From contig QFQS01000001.1 of NCBI GenBank assembly GCA_003243455.1, forward strand, positions 1,550,001 through 1,614,000: a stretch of 64,000 nt of DNA, read 5' to 3'. The stretch is from Cereibacter sphaeroides. GTDB taxonomy: Bacteria; Pseudomonadota; Alphaproteobacteria; Rhodobacterales; Rhodobacteraceae. The notes below the pieces were generated by a model, which saw only the letters and a program-made list of their open reading frames with translations, searched no databases and was not told the origin of the DNA. A program made the translations under genes and the position numbers. This document shows, piece after piece, positions 7,819-16,477 of the stretch; the first letter of the stretch is position 1; each line of letters starts with the position of its first letter.

Positions 7819-8808
7819 ATGACTATCCTGAAATCGCTTCTGAGCGCCGCGGCTACGCTGGCTTTGGGAACCGGCATGGCCCTGGCCGACCCCGCGATCA
7901 TCTTCGACCTGGGCGGCAAGTTCGACAAATCCTTCAATGAAGCCGCCTTCAACGGTGCCGAGCGTTGGGCCAAGGAAACCGGCGGCACGTTCAAAGAGCT
8001 TGAGATGCAGTCGGAGGCGCAGCGCGAACAGGCGCTTCGCCGTCTGGCGGAATCGGGTGCGAACCCCATCGTCATGACGGGCTTTGCCTTTGGTGATGTG
8101 CTGAACCAGGTCGCCCCAGACTATCCCGACACGAAATTCGCCATCGTCGACATGGTGGTCGAACAGCCCAACGTGAAATCGGTGGTCTTCACCGAACAAG
8201 AGGGCAGCTATCTGGTCGGTATGATGGGTGCGATGGCCTCGAAAACCGGCACGATCGGTTTCATCGGGGGCATGGATATTCCGCTGATCCGCCGCTTCGC
8301 CTGCGGTTATGTGCAAGGCGCCAAGGCCGCCAACCCGGATATCAAGGTCGTCCAGAACATGACGGGCACCACACCCGCCGCATGGAACGATCCCGTCAAG
8401 GGCGCGGAACTTGCCAAAGCGCAGATCAGCCAGGGTGCTGATGTGATCTATGCTGCGGCGGGTGGCACCGGTATCGGTGTTCTGCAGGCGGCGGCCGACG
8501 GCGGTATTCTTTCGATCGGCGTCGACAGCAACCAGAACCACCTGCACCCGGGCAAGGTCCTGACCTCGATGCTGAAGCGCGTCGACAACGCGGTTTACGA
8601 TGCCTTCAAGGAAGGCACCGACCTGAAACCCGGCGTAGCGGTCATGGACCTCAAGGCCGAAGGCGTGGGCTATGCGCTTGACGACAACAACAAGGATCTC
8701 GTGACCGCAGACATGAAGGCCGCGGTCGATGCTGCCGCCGACAAGATCAAGGCGGGCGAAATCACGGTCCACGACTTCATGTCGGACAACGCCTGCCCGG
8801 TCGAATAA
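7819..8808 (+). CDS. BMP family ABC transporter substrate-binding protein (nucleoside type)
   Basis: 329 residues, exported. A Sec signal peptide (about residues 1-22) ends TGMALA before DPAIIFDLGGKFDKSFNE, the characteristic opening of BMP (PnrA-like) proteins. No lipobox cysteine is seen, so it should be free in the periplasm. BMP proteins bind purine or other nucleosides and hand them to the membrane complex encoded next. The ATG at 7819 follows GGGGAGAG; an in-frame ATG at 7798 lies before that ribosome site. A TTGACC at 7733-7738 may be part of the promoter. First gene of a four-gene operon. Confidence 0.9.
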   Translation: MTILKSLLSAAATLALGTGMALADPAIIFDLGGKFDKSFNEAAFNGAERWAKETGGTFKELEMQSEAQREQALRRLAESGANPIVMTGFAFGDVLNQVAPDYPDTKFAIVDMVVEQPNVKSVVFTEQEGSYLVGMMGAMASKTGTIGFIGGMDIPLIRRFACGYVQGAKAANPDIKVVQNMTGTTPAAWNDPVKGAELAKAQISQGADVIYAAAGGTGIGVLQAAADGGILSIGVDSNQNHLHPGKVLTSMLKRVDNAVYDAFKEGTDLKPGVAVMDLKAEGVGYALDDNNKDLVTADMKAAVDAAADKIKAGEITVHDFMSDNACPVE

Positions 8809-8818
8809 GGGCGGCCTG

Positions 8819-10396
8819 ATGGCAACCGACACCACAGCGGGGCGGCCGGACACGGTCGCCCCGCCTGCGATTGAACTGCGCGGCATTTCAAAAGCTTTTG
8901 GTCCGGTTCAGGCCAACAAGGACATTTCTATCATTGTCCGGCGCGGCACGATCCACGGCATCATCGGCGAAAACGGGGCCGGGAAATCGACGCTGATGTC
9001 GATCCTCTACGGTTTCTACAGAGCCGACTCGGGCGAAATCCTGATCAACGGACGCCCAACCGCCATTCCCGACAGCCAAAGCGCGATCCGTGCCGGGATC
9101 GGCATGGTATTCCAGCATTTCAAGCTGGTTCAGAACTTCACCGTTCTGGAAAACATCGTGCTGGGGGTCGAGGATGGCGCGCTGCTTCGTCCATCCCTCG
9201 CCAAGGCGCGGCGAGTGCTCGCGGACCTGTCGCGCGAATATGAACTCGACGTCGATCCCGATGCGCTGATCGAGGATCTGTCGGTCGGCCACCAGCAGCG
9301 GGTGGAAATCCTCAAGGCTTTGTATCGACAAGCAGAAATCCTGATTCTGGACGAGCCGACGGGTGTTCTGACACCCGCCGAGGCCGATCATCTGTTCCGC
9401 ATCCTGAAAGGCCTGCGCGATCAGGGAAAGACCATCATCCTGATCACCCACAAGCTGCGCGAGATCATGGAAACGACCGAAGAGGTCAGCGTGATGCGCC
9501 GCGGCCAGATGGTGGGCACGGTCAAGACCGCTGATACCAGCCCCGAGGCGCTGGCCGAGTTGATGGTCGGGCGCAAGGTTTTGCTGCAGGTCGAAAAAGG
9601 CCCGGCGAAACCCGGTCACACCGTGCTTTCCGTAGAAAACCTGCGCGTCCGCGACGAAAACGGCGTCGAGCGTCTCAAGGGCATCAGCCTGTCTGTCCGC
9701 GCCGGCGAAATCCTTGGCATTGCCGGGGTCGCGGGTAATGGCCAATCGGAACTGCTGGCCGTACTTGGCGGGATCGAAGATGCGACCGGCACCGCGGTGC
9801 TGAACGGCATGGCTCTCGATTTGTCAGGGCGCGATGCGGGCGGCCAGCAGCGACGCGCGCTTGGCATCGCTCATGTGCCGGAGGATCGCCAGCACCTTGG
9901 CCTGATCATGGATTTCATGGCCTGGGAAAACGTGGCCCTCGGCTATCACAACGATCCAGAATACCAGAAGAACGCGCTCTTCATGGACAACGAGGCGCTA
10001 AGGCGCGACACCGAGCGCAAAATGGAACGCTTTGACGTGCGCCCGCCGAACCCGATGCTGGCCGCCAAGAATTTCTCGGGCGGCAACCAACAAAAGATCG
10101 TCGTCGCGCGCGAGATCGAACGGAACCCCGACCTTCTGCTAATCGGCCAACCGACTCGAGGCGTGGACATCGGCGCCATTGAGTTCATCCACAAGCAGAT
10201 CGTCGCGCTACGCGATGCGGGAAAAGCCATTTTGCTGGTCAGCGTCGAACTGGATGAGATCATGAGCCTGTCCGACCGTATCGCAGTCATGTTCGACGGT
10301 CGCATCATGGGCGAACGCGACCCGGCACTTACCAACGAGGGCGAGCTTGGCCTGTTGATGGCAGGGATCGACAATGCTGCGAAGGGGGCCGCCTGA
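8819..10396 (+). CDS. ABC transporter ATPase with two nucleotide-binding domains (BMP/nucleoside system)
   Basis: 525 residues, two ABC domains as in sugar and nucleoside importers. First domain: Walker A GENGAGKST (50-58), signature LSVGHQQRVEI and Walker B ILILDEPTGVLTP. In the second domain the P-loop is degenerate (GVAGNGQSELL), while FSGGNQQKIVVAREI and LLIGQPTRGVDIG are kept. This asymmetry is usual for the family, with one site doing most of the hydrolysis. Start at ATG 8819, ten bases after the binding-protein gene; the stop overlaps the first permease (TGATG). Confidence 0.92.
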   Translation: MATDTTAGRPDTVAPPAIELRGISKAFGPVQANKDISIIVRRGTIHGIIGENGAGKSTLMSILYGFYRADSGEILINGRPTAIPDSQSAIRAGIGMVFQHFKLVQNFTVLENIVLGVEDGALLRPSLAKARRVLADLSREYELDVDPDALIEDLSVGHQQRVEILKALYRQAEILILDEPTGVLTPAEADHLFRILKGLRDQGKTIILITHKLREIMETTEEVSVMRRGQMVGTVKTADTSPEALAELMVGRKVLLQVEKGPAKPGHTVLSVENLRVRDENGVERLKGISLSVRAGEILGIAGVAGNGQSELLAVLGGIEDATGTAVLNGMALDLSGRDAGGQQRRALGIAHVPEDRQHLGLIMDFMAWENVALGYHNDPEYQKNALFMDNEALRRDTERKMERFDVRPPNPMLAAKNFSGGNQQKIVVAREIERNPDLLLIGQPTRGVDIGAIEFIHKQIVALRDAGKAILLVSVELDEIMSLSDRIAVMFDGRIMGERDPALTNEGELGLLMAGIDNAAKGAA

Positions 10397-11487
10397 TGGA
10401 CCGTCTTCCGAAATGGGCCGACGTCGCCCTTGTCCCGCTGATCAGCCTGCTGTTCGCCGCCATCATCTCGGCTCTAGTGATCCTCGCCATCGGCGACGAC
10501 CCCATCGAGGCGCTGAACGTCATGGTCACGGGCGCGCTTGGGTCCGCCTACGGCTGGGGCTACACGCTTTACTACGCAACCAGCTTCATCTTCACCGGCC
10601 TTGCCGTGACGGTGGCCTTCCACGCCCGCCTCTTCAACATTGGCGGAGAGGGGCAGGCGCAACTGGGTGGCCTTGGCGTAGCGCTGGTCTGCCTCGCCCT
10701 GCCCTGGCCGCATTGGACGCTCGCGCTGCTGGCGGCAACGATCGGGGCGGCGCTCTTCGGCGCGGCCTGGGCGGCGATCCCGGCCTATCTGCAGGCGAAG
10801 CGCGGCAGCCACATCGTGATCACCACGATCATGTTCAACTACATCGCCTCGGCGCTGATCGTCTACATGCTGGTCGACGTGATGCGCCCGGCCGGACAGA
10901 TGGACCCGGCAACCGCACGTTTCCCTGCCGGGGCCAAGCTGCCGACACTCTATGACATCCCCGGCCTCGGCCTGATCTTTGAAAAGACCACCCCCGCCAA
11001 CATCACCCTGTTCATCGCCATCGCCGCCTGCTTCTTCGTCTGGGCGCTCTTGTGGCGCACCCGTCTGGGGTATCAGATCCGCGCCTTCGGCCAATCCGAA
11101 TCCGCGGCGCGCTATGCCGGGATCAGCCCGTTCCGCATCGTTATGATCGCCATGCTCATATCCGGCGCGCTTGCGGGCATGATGTCGGTCAACAACGTCA
11201 TGGGTGAAAGTGAACGGCTGGTGCAGAACTCGACCGAGGGTGCGGGTTTCATCGGCATCGCGGTCGCCCTTATGGGTCGCAACCACCCGTTCGGCGTATT
11301 CCTTGCCGCCCTGCTGTTCGGCTTTCTCTATCAGGGCGGGGCGGAGCTTGGCCTGTGGACGACGATCCCCATCGAGCTTCGCATCGTCGTGCAGGGTCTG
11401 GTGATCCTGTTCACCGGGGCGCTGGACCAGATGGTGCGCATGATGCTGATCTGGCTGTTCAGCCTTGGCCGGGCGAGGCATGCCTGA
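10396..11487 (+). CDS. ABC transporter permease, BMP/nucleoside system, subunit 1
   Basis: 363 residues, about eight to nine hydrophobic helices, with the conserved permease core LFNIGGEGQAQLGGLG (about 77-92) and AFGQSESAARYAGIS, which is the cytoplasmic loop that contacts the ATPase. It belongs to the branched-chain-amino-acid/ribose permease superfamily (BPD_transp_2). Start ATG overlaps the ATPase stop and its own stop overlaps the next permease, so the two permeases are translationally coupled and likely form a heterodimer. Confidence 0.92.
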   Translation: MDRLPKWADVALVPLISLLFAAIISALVILAIGDDPIEALNVMVTGALGSAYGWGYTLYYATSFIFTGLAVTVAFHARLFNIGGEGQAQLGGLGVALVCLALPWPHWTLALLAATIGAALFGAAWAAIPAYLQAKRGSHIVITTIMFNYIASALIVYMLVDVMRPAGQMDPATARFPAGAKLPTLYDIPGLGLIFEKTTPANITLFIAIAACFFVWALLWRTRLGYQIRAFGQSESAARYAGISPFRIVMIAMLISGALAGMMSVNNVMGESERLVQNSTEGAGFIGIAVALMGRNHPFGVFLAALLFGFLYQGGAELGLWTTIPIELRIVVQGLVILFTGALDQMVRMMLIWLFSLGRARHA

Positions 11488-12455
11488 TGGATTTCGCAAC
11501 GATCATCCCCATCCTCGACTCCACGCTGCGGCTGGCAACGCCGCTGCTGCTGGCCTGCCTTGCCGGGCTGTTTTCGGAACGCGCGGGGATTTTCGACATC
11601 GGGCTTGAGGGCAAGATGCTGATGGCCGCCATGGCCTCGGGGGCGGTTGCGGCCATAACCGGCTCGGTCTGGTTGGGACTTCTGGCCGGGATCGGAGCCT
11701 CGCTGATCTTTGCCGGGCTGCATGGTCTGGCCTCGATCACCTTCCGCGGCAACCAGTTGATCTCGGGGGTTGCCCTGAATTTCCTTGCCTCAGGCATCAC
11801 CGTGCTGGTGGCGCAAAGGCTGTTCGGCGAGGCCGGGCGCACCCCGGCGCTGGACGGTGCGGCACGATTCAACCCGATCACCCTGCCCTTCGTTGAGGAA
11901 CTGCGCGGCGTGCCGGTGATCGGCCCGATCTATGCCGAGTTGATCTCTGGCCATACGATCCTTGTTTACGTGGCCATCCTGCTGGTCCCCGCGACGGCCT
12001 GGGTGCTGTACCGCACCCGTTTCGGGCTGCGGCTTCGGGCCGTGGGGGAAAACCCCGCAGCCGTCGATACGGCGGGTATCTCTGTGACGGGTCTGCGCTA
12101 TCTGGCGGTCGGCATTACCGGCATCCTGTGCGGTCTGGCCGGGGCATACATGGCCACCGCGCTGCAAGCGGGGTTCGGACGAGAGATGACGGCGGGGCGC
12201 GGCTATATCGCGCTGGCCGCCCTTATCTTCGCCAAGTGGCGACCATGGGGCGCGCTGTGGGCGACGCTGCTGTTCGGTTTCTTCCAGGCGCTGGCGTTGC
12301 GGCAGGACGTTGTCGAAGGGCTGGTGGGGGTGAAAATCCCCGTCCCGGCACTGGACGCCCTGCCTTATGTGCTGACCGTGCTGGTGCTTGCGGGCTTCGT
12401 GGGTAAGGCCATTCCGCCACGCGCGGGCGGCGAGCCTTACGTGAAAGAGCGCTGA
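11487..12455 (+). CDS. ABC transporter permease, BMP/nucleoside system, subunit 2
   Basis: 322 residues, a polytopic membrane protein paralogous to the preceding one: ERAGIFDIGLEGKMLMAA (about 30-47) is the same core motif as in subunit 1, and LRAVGENPAAVDTAGIS the coupling loop. It completes an importer of binding protein, double ATPase and two permeases, the arrangement of bacterial nucleoside uptake systems. Substrate preference cannot be read from the sequence. No clear terminator follows; the 140 bases to the next gene show no other feature. Confidence 0.92.
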   Translation: MDFATIIPILDSTLRLATPLLLACLAGLFSERAGIFDIGLEGKMLMAAMASGAVAAITGSVWLGLLAGIGASLIFAGLHGLASITFRGNQLISGVALNFLASGITVLVAQRLFGEAGRTPALDGAARFNPITLPFVEELRGVPVIGPIYAELISGHTILVYVAILLVPATAWVLYRTRFGLRLRAVGENPAAVDTAGISVTGLRYLAVGITGILCGLAGAYMATALQAGFGREMTAGRGYIALAALIFAKWRPWGALWATLLFGFFQALALRQDVVEGLVGVKIPVPALDALPYVLTVLVLAGFVGKAIPPRAGGEPYVKER

Positions 12456-12595
12456 CGGCAGGCCAAAAGACCCGCCACCTGCGCCTCCTTTGCACCGTCC
12501 GCCCCGCAATACGCCCACACGGAATCTTGTGGTTTGACAGCACCGCCAGCAGGGTCCAAGGCTGATCTCATAGCCTCTCGCCACCCGCGTCGTCC

Positions 12596-13519
12596 ATGCA
12601 GATTTATCTTCCCATAGCCGAGGTTTCGGTCAACGCCTTCATCCTTCTGGGGCTGGGCGGAATCGTGGGATTCCTGTCGGGGATGTTCGGCGTGGGCGGC
12701 GGGTTCCTGATCACGCCGCTGCTGTTCTTCATCGGCATCCCCCCGGCCATCGCCGTGGCCACCGGCGCGAACCAGGTGGTCGCCTCCTCCGTCTCGGGGG
12801 TTCTGGCGCACCTCAGGCGAAAGACGGTGGATTTCAAGATGGGCCTTGTGCTGCTTGCGGGCGGCATGGTCGGGTCCAGTATCGGCATCGCGGTCTTTTC
12901 CTGGCTTAGCGATCTGGGCCAGATCGACCTGTTCATCCAGCTTTCCTACGTGGTCTTTCTGGGCACCATCGGCGCGCTGATGCTGCAGGAAAGCCTGCGC
13001 GCGCTTCGCCGCAGCAACAGGATGGGCGGCACTGTGACCCGGCGCAGCCATGAACACCTCTTGGTCCACCGCTTGCCCTTCAAGATGAAGTTCCGCACCT
13101 CTGGCCTGTATATCAGTGTCATCCCCCCGCTGCTGGTGGGTGCATCGGTCGGCTTCCTTGCCGCCATCATGGGTGTGGGCGGCGGCTTCGTCATGGTGCC
13201 CGCCATGATCTATCTGCTGGGGATGCCAACCAAGGTCGTAGTCGGCACTTCGCTGTTCCAGATCATCTTCACCACCGGCTTCACCACCGTCATGCACGCC
13301 ACGACCAGCTTTTCGGTCGATATGGCGCTGGCGCTTTTGCTGATTATCGGCGGCGTCATCGGGGCGCAGATCGGCGCGCAGGTGGGGCTGAAGCTGAAGG
13401 CCGAGCAGCTGCGCATCCTGCTCGCGCTGCTGGTGCTGGCGGTGGCGTTCAAGATCGGGCTGGACCTGCTTTTGCGACCGGCAGAACTTTACACCCTTAC
13501 GCCCCTGCGCCAGCTATGA
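12596..13519 (+). CDS. Sulfite exporter TauE/SafE family permease
   Basis: 307 residues with two homologous halves, each opening with a glycine-rich motif: GGIVGFLSGMFGVGGGFLITP (21 residues split as GGIVGFLSGMF and GVGGGFLITP) and VGFLAAIMGVGGGFVMVP. Eight or so helices are expected. The family exports small anions such as sulfite or sulfoacetate. The four-base overlap with the following TIGR02186 gene, a frequent partner of this subtype in Rhodobacterales, supports joint function. The upstream gap has no visible promoter match. Confidence 0.88.
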   Translation: MQIYLPIAEVSVNAFILLGLGGIVGFLSGMFGVGGGFLITPLLFFIGIPPAIAVATGANQVVASSVSGVLAHLRRKTVDFKMGLVLLAGGMVGSSIGIAVFSWLSDLGQIDLFIQLSYVVFLGTIGALMLQESLRALRRSNRMGGTVTRRSHEHLLVHRLPFKMKFRTSGLYISVIPPLLVGASVGFLAAIMGVGGGFVMVPAMIYLLGMPTKVVVGTSLFQIIFTTGFTTVMHATTSFSVDMALALLLIIGGVIGAQIGAQVGLKLKAEQLRILLALLVLAVAFKIGLDLLLRPAELYTLTPLRQL

Positions 13520-14286
13520 TGCGCTGGCTCGCCCTTGTTGTCCTGCTGGCGCTGCCGGTCAGGGCGCAGGATGCGCCACCTGAGACCGTCGTCGCTGGCC
13601 TCAGCCAGAACAGCGTCTCGATCACCGCACAGTTTCGCGGGTCCGAAATTCTGGTCTACGGCGCGGTCAAACGCGACGCTCCCAGCCCCAGCGAGCCGCC
13701 GCTTGAGGTCATCGTGACCGTGCAAGGCCCCTCGATGCCCGTCACGGTGCGCAAGAAGACCCGCATCTTCGGCATCTGGATCAACACCGAAGGCGTAGAG
13801 GTCGACCGCGCGCCCAGCTTCTACGCGGTCTCGACCACCGCGCCCCTGAACAATATCCTGTCGGATACCGAGGATCTGCGTCACCGCATCACGATCCCCC
13901 GCGCCATCCGTTCGGTCGGCATCGCGGCGGAGGCCGAGGATTCCCCCAGCTTTGTCGAGGCGCTGATCCGCATCAAGGAAGCCTCCGGCGATTATGTGGT
14001 GAACGAGGGTGACGTGTCGCTGACGCAGGACACGCTCTTTCGCACCGACGTAGCGCTGCCCGCCAACCTGATCGAAGGCGATTACAAGGTGCGCATCTTC
14101 CTGACCCGAGGCGGCACCGTCGTGGATATGGAGGAAAGCTCGATCGACGTGCGAAAGGCCGGGCTTGAACGCTGGCTGACCAACCTCGCCCGCAACCAGC
14201 CGCTGATCTATGGCCTTCTGTCGCTGGCCATCGCCGTGCTGGCCGGATGGTCGGCCTCTGCCGCCTTCCGATTCCTGCGCACCTAA
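13516..14286 (+). CDS. TIGR02186 family exported protein, TauE/SafE partner
   Basis: 256 residues. A signal peptide (about 1-18, LVVLLALPVRAQD) leads into a periplasmic domain with NSVSITAQFRGSEILVYGAV and FGIWINTEGVEVDRAPSFYA, features of the TIGR02186 conserved hypothetical family, and a single C-terminal membrane helix (IYGLLSLAIAVLAGWSA). It is therefore anchored with the bulk outside the cytoplasm. It overlaps the exporter gene by 4 bases. Its 3' end overlaps by 4 bases the end of the convergent Lrp-type gene. Confidence 0.88.
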   Translation: MMRWLALVVLLALPVRAQDAPPETVVAGLSQNSVSITAQFRGSEILVYGAVKRDAPSPSEPPLEVIVTVQGPSMPVTVRKKTRIFGIWINTEGVEVDRAPSFYAVSTTAPLNNILSDTEDLRHRITIPRAIRSVGIAAEAEDSPSFVEALIRIKEASGDYVVNEGDVSLTQDTLFRTDVALPANLIEGDYKVRIFLTRGGTVVDMEESSIDVRKAGLERWLTNLARNQPLIYGLLSLAIAVLAGWSASAAFRFLRT

Positions 14287-14519
14287 AAGGCGCGGAAAGT
14301 CATCGTGGTCAACGTGCGCACGATGCCCGGAATATCGAACAGCCTATCGCTCAGGAACCGGCCTACATCCTCTTCCTCGGGGATATAGACCTTGGCCAGC
14401 AGGTCATACTCGCCCGAGGTCGAATAAAGCTCCGACACCACCTCGCGGTCATAGATCGCGTCGGCCACCTCATAGGTGCGACCGGGGGTGCAGCGGAACT
14501 GGACGAAAACGGCGCGCAT
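14283..14519 (-). CDS. Stand-alone Lrp/AsnC ligand-binding (RAM) domain protein
   Basis: 78 residues, which is only the C-terminal regulatory domain of Lrp/AsnC regulators with no helix-turn-helix. Beta-strands and the ligand loop are visible in VFVQFRCTPGRTYEVADAI and GEYDLLAKVYIPEEEDVGRF. Such proteins form oligomeric rings and bind amino acids, perhaps modulating other regulators or enzymes. The ATG at 14519 has GGAGG at ideal distance; an upstream in-frame ATG at 14546 lacks one. Nothing nearby indicates its ligand. Confidence 0.87.
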   Translation of the reverse strand: MRAVFVQFRCTPGRTYEVADAIYDREVVSELYSTSGEYDLLAKVYIPEEEDVGRFLSDRLFDIPGIVRTLTTMTFRAF

Positions 14520-14581
14520 GAGACCTCCGGCGTTGACGATGGACAAAGTCTAAAGCACCGGCCGCGCGGGTGGAAGCGGCC

Positions 14582-16105
14582 TCAGCCCTCGCCGCCCAGC
14601 GACAGTGCAGAAGCCTTCTTCGGCAAGTCATCGATCCCCAACTGCTGCGTCGGCAGCGCCAGCCGGTTCCTCACGACCCAGTGCAACCGATGCTCGGCGC
14701 GGGTGATCGCAACATAGGCAAGCCGCTTCCATAGCGGCACGCCCGCCTCGATGCGCCCGGCCTGGCTCGCCGCATAAAGGTCGGGGGCAAAGACCTGCAC
14801 GTCCTCCCATTGCGACCCTTGCGCCTTGTGAATGGTCACCGCCGCTCCATGCAGGAACGCAGCCCCCATGCGCGCGGCAGAGGGGATGAAGGGTTCCGCC
14901 TCATCCGGCTTCTCGATCTTGATGATCGCCGCGGCTGAGACCTGCGGCTCTTCCGCACCAACCACATGCAGCTTGGCAAAGCCATCGCGGTTACCGGGGC
15001 CAAGGTAGATCACCTGTGCCCCCTTGATCAGCCCCCGCGCCTCGAGGTCGATGCGTTTCTTGCGATGCTTCAGCGGCAGCTCGATCCCGTCGCAGATCAG
15101 AGGCTCTCCGGGGATCAGTTCGAACTCCGGCGCACCCTGCGCTGTGCGAAAGGCAGTGATCAGCTTTATCCGCGTCACGTTCCGCCAGACCAGCACCGGC
15201 GACCGCGCCATCAGGTCCGAATTCACCCGCTGCGCCAATATCACGCGCGGGTCGCGCGATGCCGCCTCTTCCACCATCCGCTCGAACTCGTGGAATCCCA
15301 GGTCCGGGTCGGCAAGCGCATGGGCGAGGTCCAGGATCGGGTTATCCTCGGCCTGCCGGTGGATGCGGTTCAGCATCAGCTTGCGCGAGGCGCCAAGCCG
15401 GTCGAACACCATCTCGCCCGATTGCCCGACCGGTGCCAACTGCGCCGGATCGCCGAACAGGATCAGCGTCGGGAAAATCTCCCGCAGATCCTCGAACTGG
15501 CGCTCGTCCAGCATCGAGGCCTCATCGACCAGCCCGATATCCAGCGGCTCTTCCCGCCGCTTCCAGCCCTTGATGAAATCCGACCCGCGCAGACCCGCGG
15601 CCGCCAGCGCGCCGGGGATCGAGGGCACGCCCTCATAGAACGCCTTCGCCCTGTCAAGCTGCAGATCGGTCAGCGTTCCCGCCTCGGGCCGCGTGCTGTT
15701 GCCCGCCAGCCAATCGGCGATGCGCTCATAGTCCGGGTCATAGACCGGCGTATAAAGAATGCGGTGGATTGTCGTCGCCGGCACGCCCCGCAGCCGCAGC
15801 ACCGAAGCGGCCTTGTTCGTCGGCGCCAGAATGGCCAGCGTCCGGCGATCCTTCCGCCGCTTGCCCTCGTAATCGCCCGAGATGACATCGACACCGGTCT
15901 CGCGCAGCGCCTTGTAAAAGCCAGCCAGCAGCATTGTCTTGCCCGACCCTGCCTTGCCTACGACCGCCAGCACAGACGCCTTGCCCTCGGCCGAAGGCGT
16001 CAGCCGACCATCCAGCAGGTCCACGCCCATGCCCTGCAACTGATGCGCCAGTCGGTCCCAGGCTTCGGCCTGATCGTGGGAAAGTGTAAGTGCCGGTGCC
16101 TGCAT
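14582..16105 (-). CDS. ATP-dependent RecD-like DNA helicase
   Basis: 507 residues, superfamily 1 helicase. Walker A GKAGSGKT at 50-57, motif Ia-like APTNKAASVLR, Walker B-like DIGLVDEASML, motif III GDPAQLAPVGQ, and the C-terminal UvrD-type region VTIHKAQGSQWEDV with VAITRAEHRLHWV. This is the short RecD/TraA-like group, without nuclease domain, found in many alphaproteobacteria. Its exact DNA-repair role is unknown. Start ATG at 16105 follows AAGG; the in-frame extension to 16159 is unsupported. Confidence 0.9.
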   Translation of the reverse strand: MQAPALTLSHDQAEAWDRLAHQLQGMGVDLLDGRLTPSAEGKASVLAVVGKAGSGKTMLLAGFYKALRETGVDVISGDYEGKRRKDRRTLAILAPTNKAASVLRLRGVPATTIHRILYTPVYDPDYERIADWLAGNSTRPEAGTLTDLQLDRAKAFYEGVPSIPGALAAAGLRGSDFIKGWKRREEPLDIGLVDEASMLDERQFEDLREIFPTLILFGDPAQLAPVGQSGEMVFDRLGASRKLMLNRIHRQAEDNPILDLAHALADPDLGFHEFERMVEEAASRDPRVILAQRVNSDLMARSPVLVWRNVTRIKLITAFRTAQGAPEFELIPGEPLICDGIELPLKHRKKRIDLEARGLIKGAQVIYLGPGNRDGFAKLHVVGAEEPQVSAAAIIKIEKPDEAEPFIPSAARMGAAFLHGAAVTIHKAQGSQWEDVQVFAPDLYAASQAGRIEAGVPLWKRLAYVAITRAEHRLHWVVRNRLALPTQQLGIDDLPKKASALSLGGEG

Positions 16106-16164
16106 GGCCGCGACCTTACGCAAGGACGTTGACGGGGGAAACCCGCTAGTCGCGCGCAAAGCGC

Positions 16165-16350
16165 CTAATGCCTGCGGCCCGGCGGCGGCACATCTTCATC
16201 GTTTTCGTCCGGATCCCTCTCGGCCGCCGCTATCTCTTCTTCCGCGACCTGCAGCGCGATTTCCACCTGGGCGGCCAGTTTCGACAATCCGTTCTTCTGC
16301 GCATATTGGCGCAGGTCGTTCAGAACGTCGAAAATCCAATCATGACCCAT
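16165..16350 (-). CDS. Small conserved alphaproteobacterial protein
   Basis: 61 residues, MGHDWIFDVLNDLRQYAQKN followed by an amphipathic helix (LAAQVEIALQVAEEEIAAAE) and an acidic, proline-rich tail. It looks like a small helical cytoplasmic protein; I know similar short proteins from Rhodobacteraceae but no function. The only plausible ATG is at 16350. It has no Shine-Dalgarno site, because a hairpin with a T5 run on this strand ends two bases before it. The gene may be leaderless or controlled by that hairpin. Confidence 0.6.
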   Translation of the reverse strand: MGHDWIFDVLNDLRQYAQKNGLSKLAAQVEIALQVAEEEIAAAERDPDENDEDVPPPGRRH

Positions 16351-16351
16351 G

Positions 16352-16381
16352 AAAAATACCAACGCCCCAAAATGGGGCGTT
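16352..16381 (-). terminator. Terminator downstream of ccr, just before the small gene
   Basis: Perfect 9-bp stem AACGCCCCA (16361-16369) with TGGGGCGTT (16373-16381), a 3-base loop, and on the minus strand GGTATTTTTC after it (T5 at 16352-16356). This is a canonical intrinsic terminator for minus-strand transcripts from ccr. Confidence 0.85.
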
Positions 16382-16443
16382 GTTAACCTACCATTCTTCC
16401 GGCCTCTGAAATTCCAGCATATTTTCAACATACCGTCGCCGGA

Positions 16444-16464
16444 GTGGAAACATTACGTTTCCAC
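16444..16464. repeat. Short inverted repeat 3' of ccr
   Basis: GTGGAAAC (16444-16451) and GTTTCCAC (16457-16464), 5-base loop, 14 bases past the ccr stop. No T-run follows on either strand, so it is more likely an mRNA 3'-end stabiliser or a first hairpin before the true terminator. Confidence 0.5.
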
Positions 16465-16477
16465 CCCCTGCCGGATG

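Noticed and set aside
14966..16132. 388-codon plus-strand frame opposite the RecD-like helicase
   Set aside because: Antisense shadow rich in Arg, Gln and Pro without any recognisable domain.
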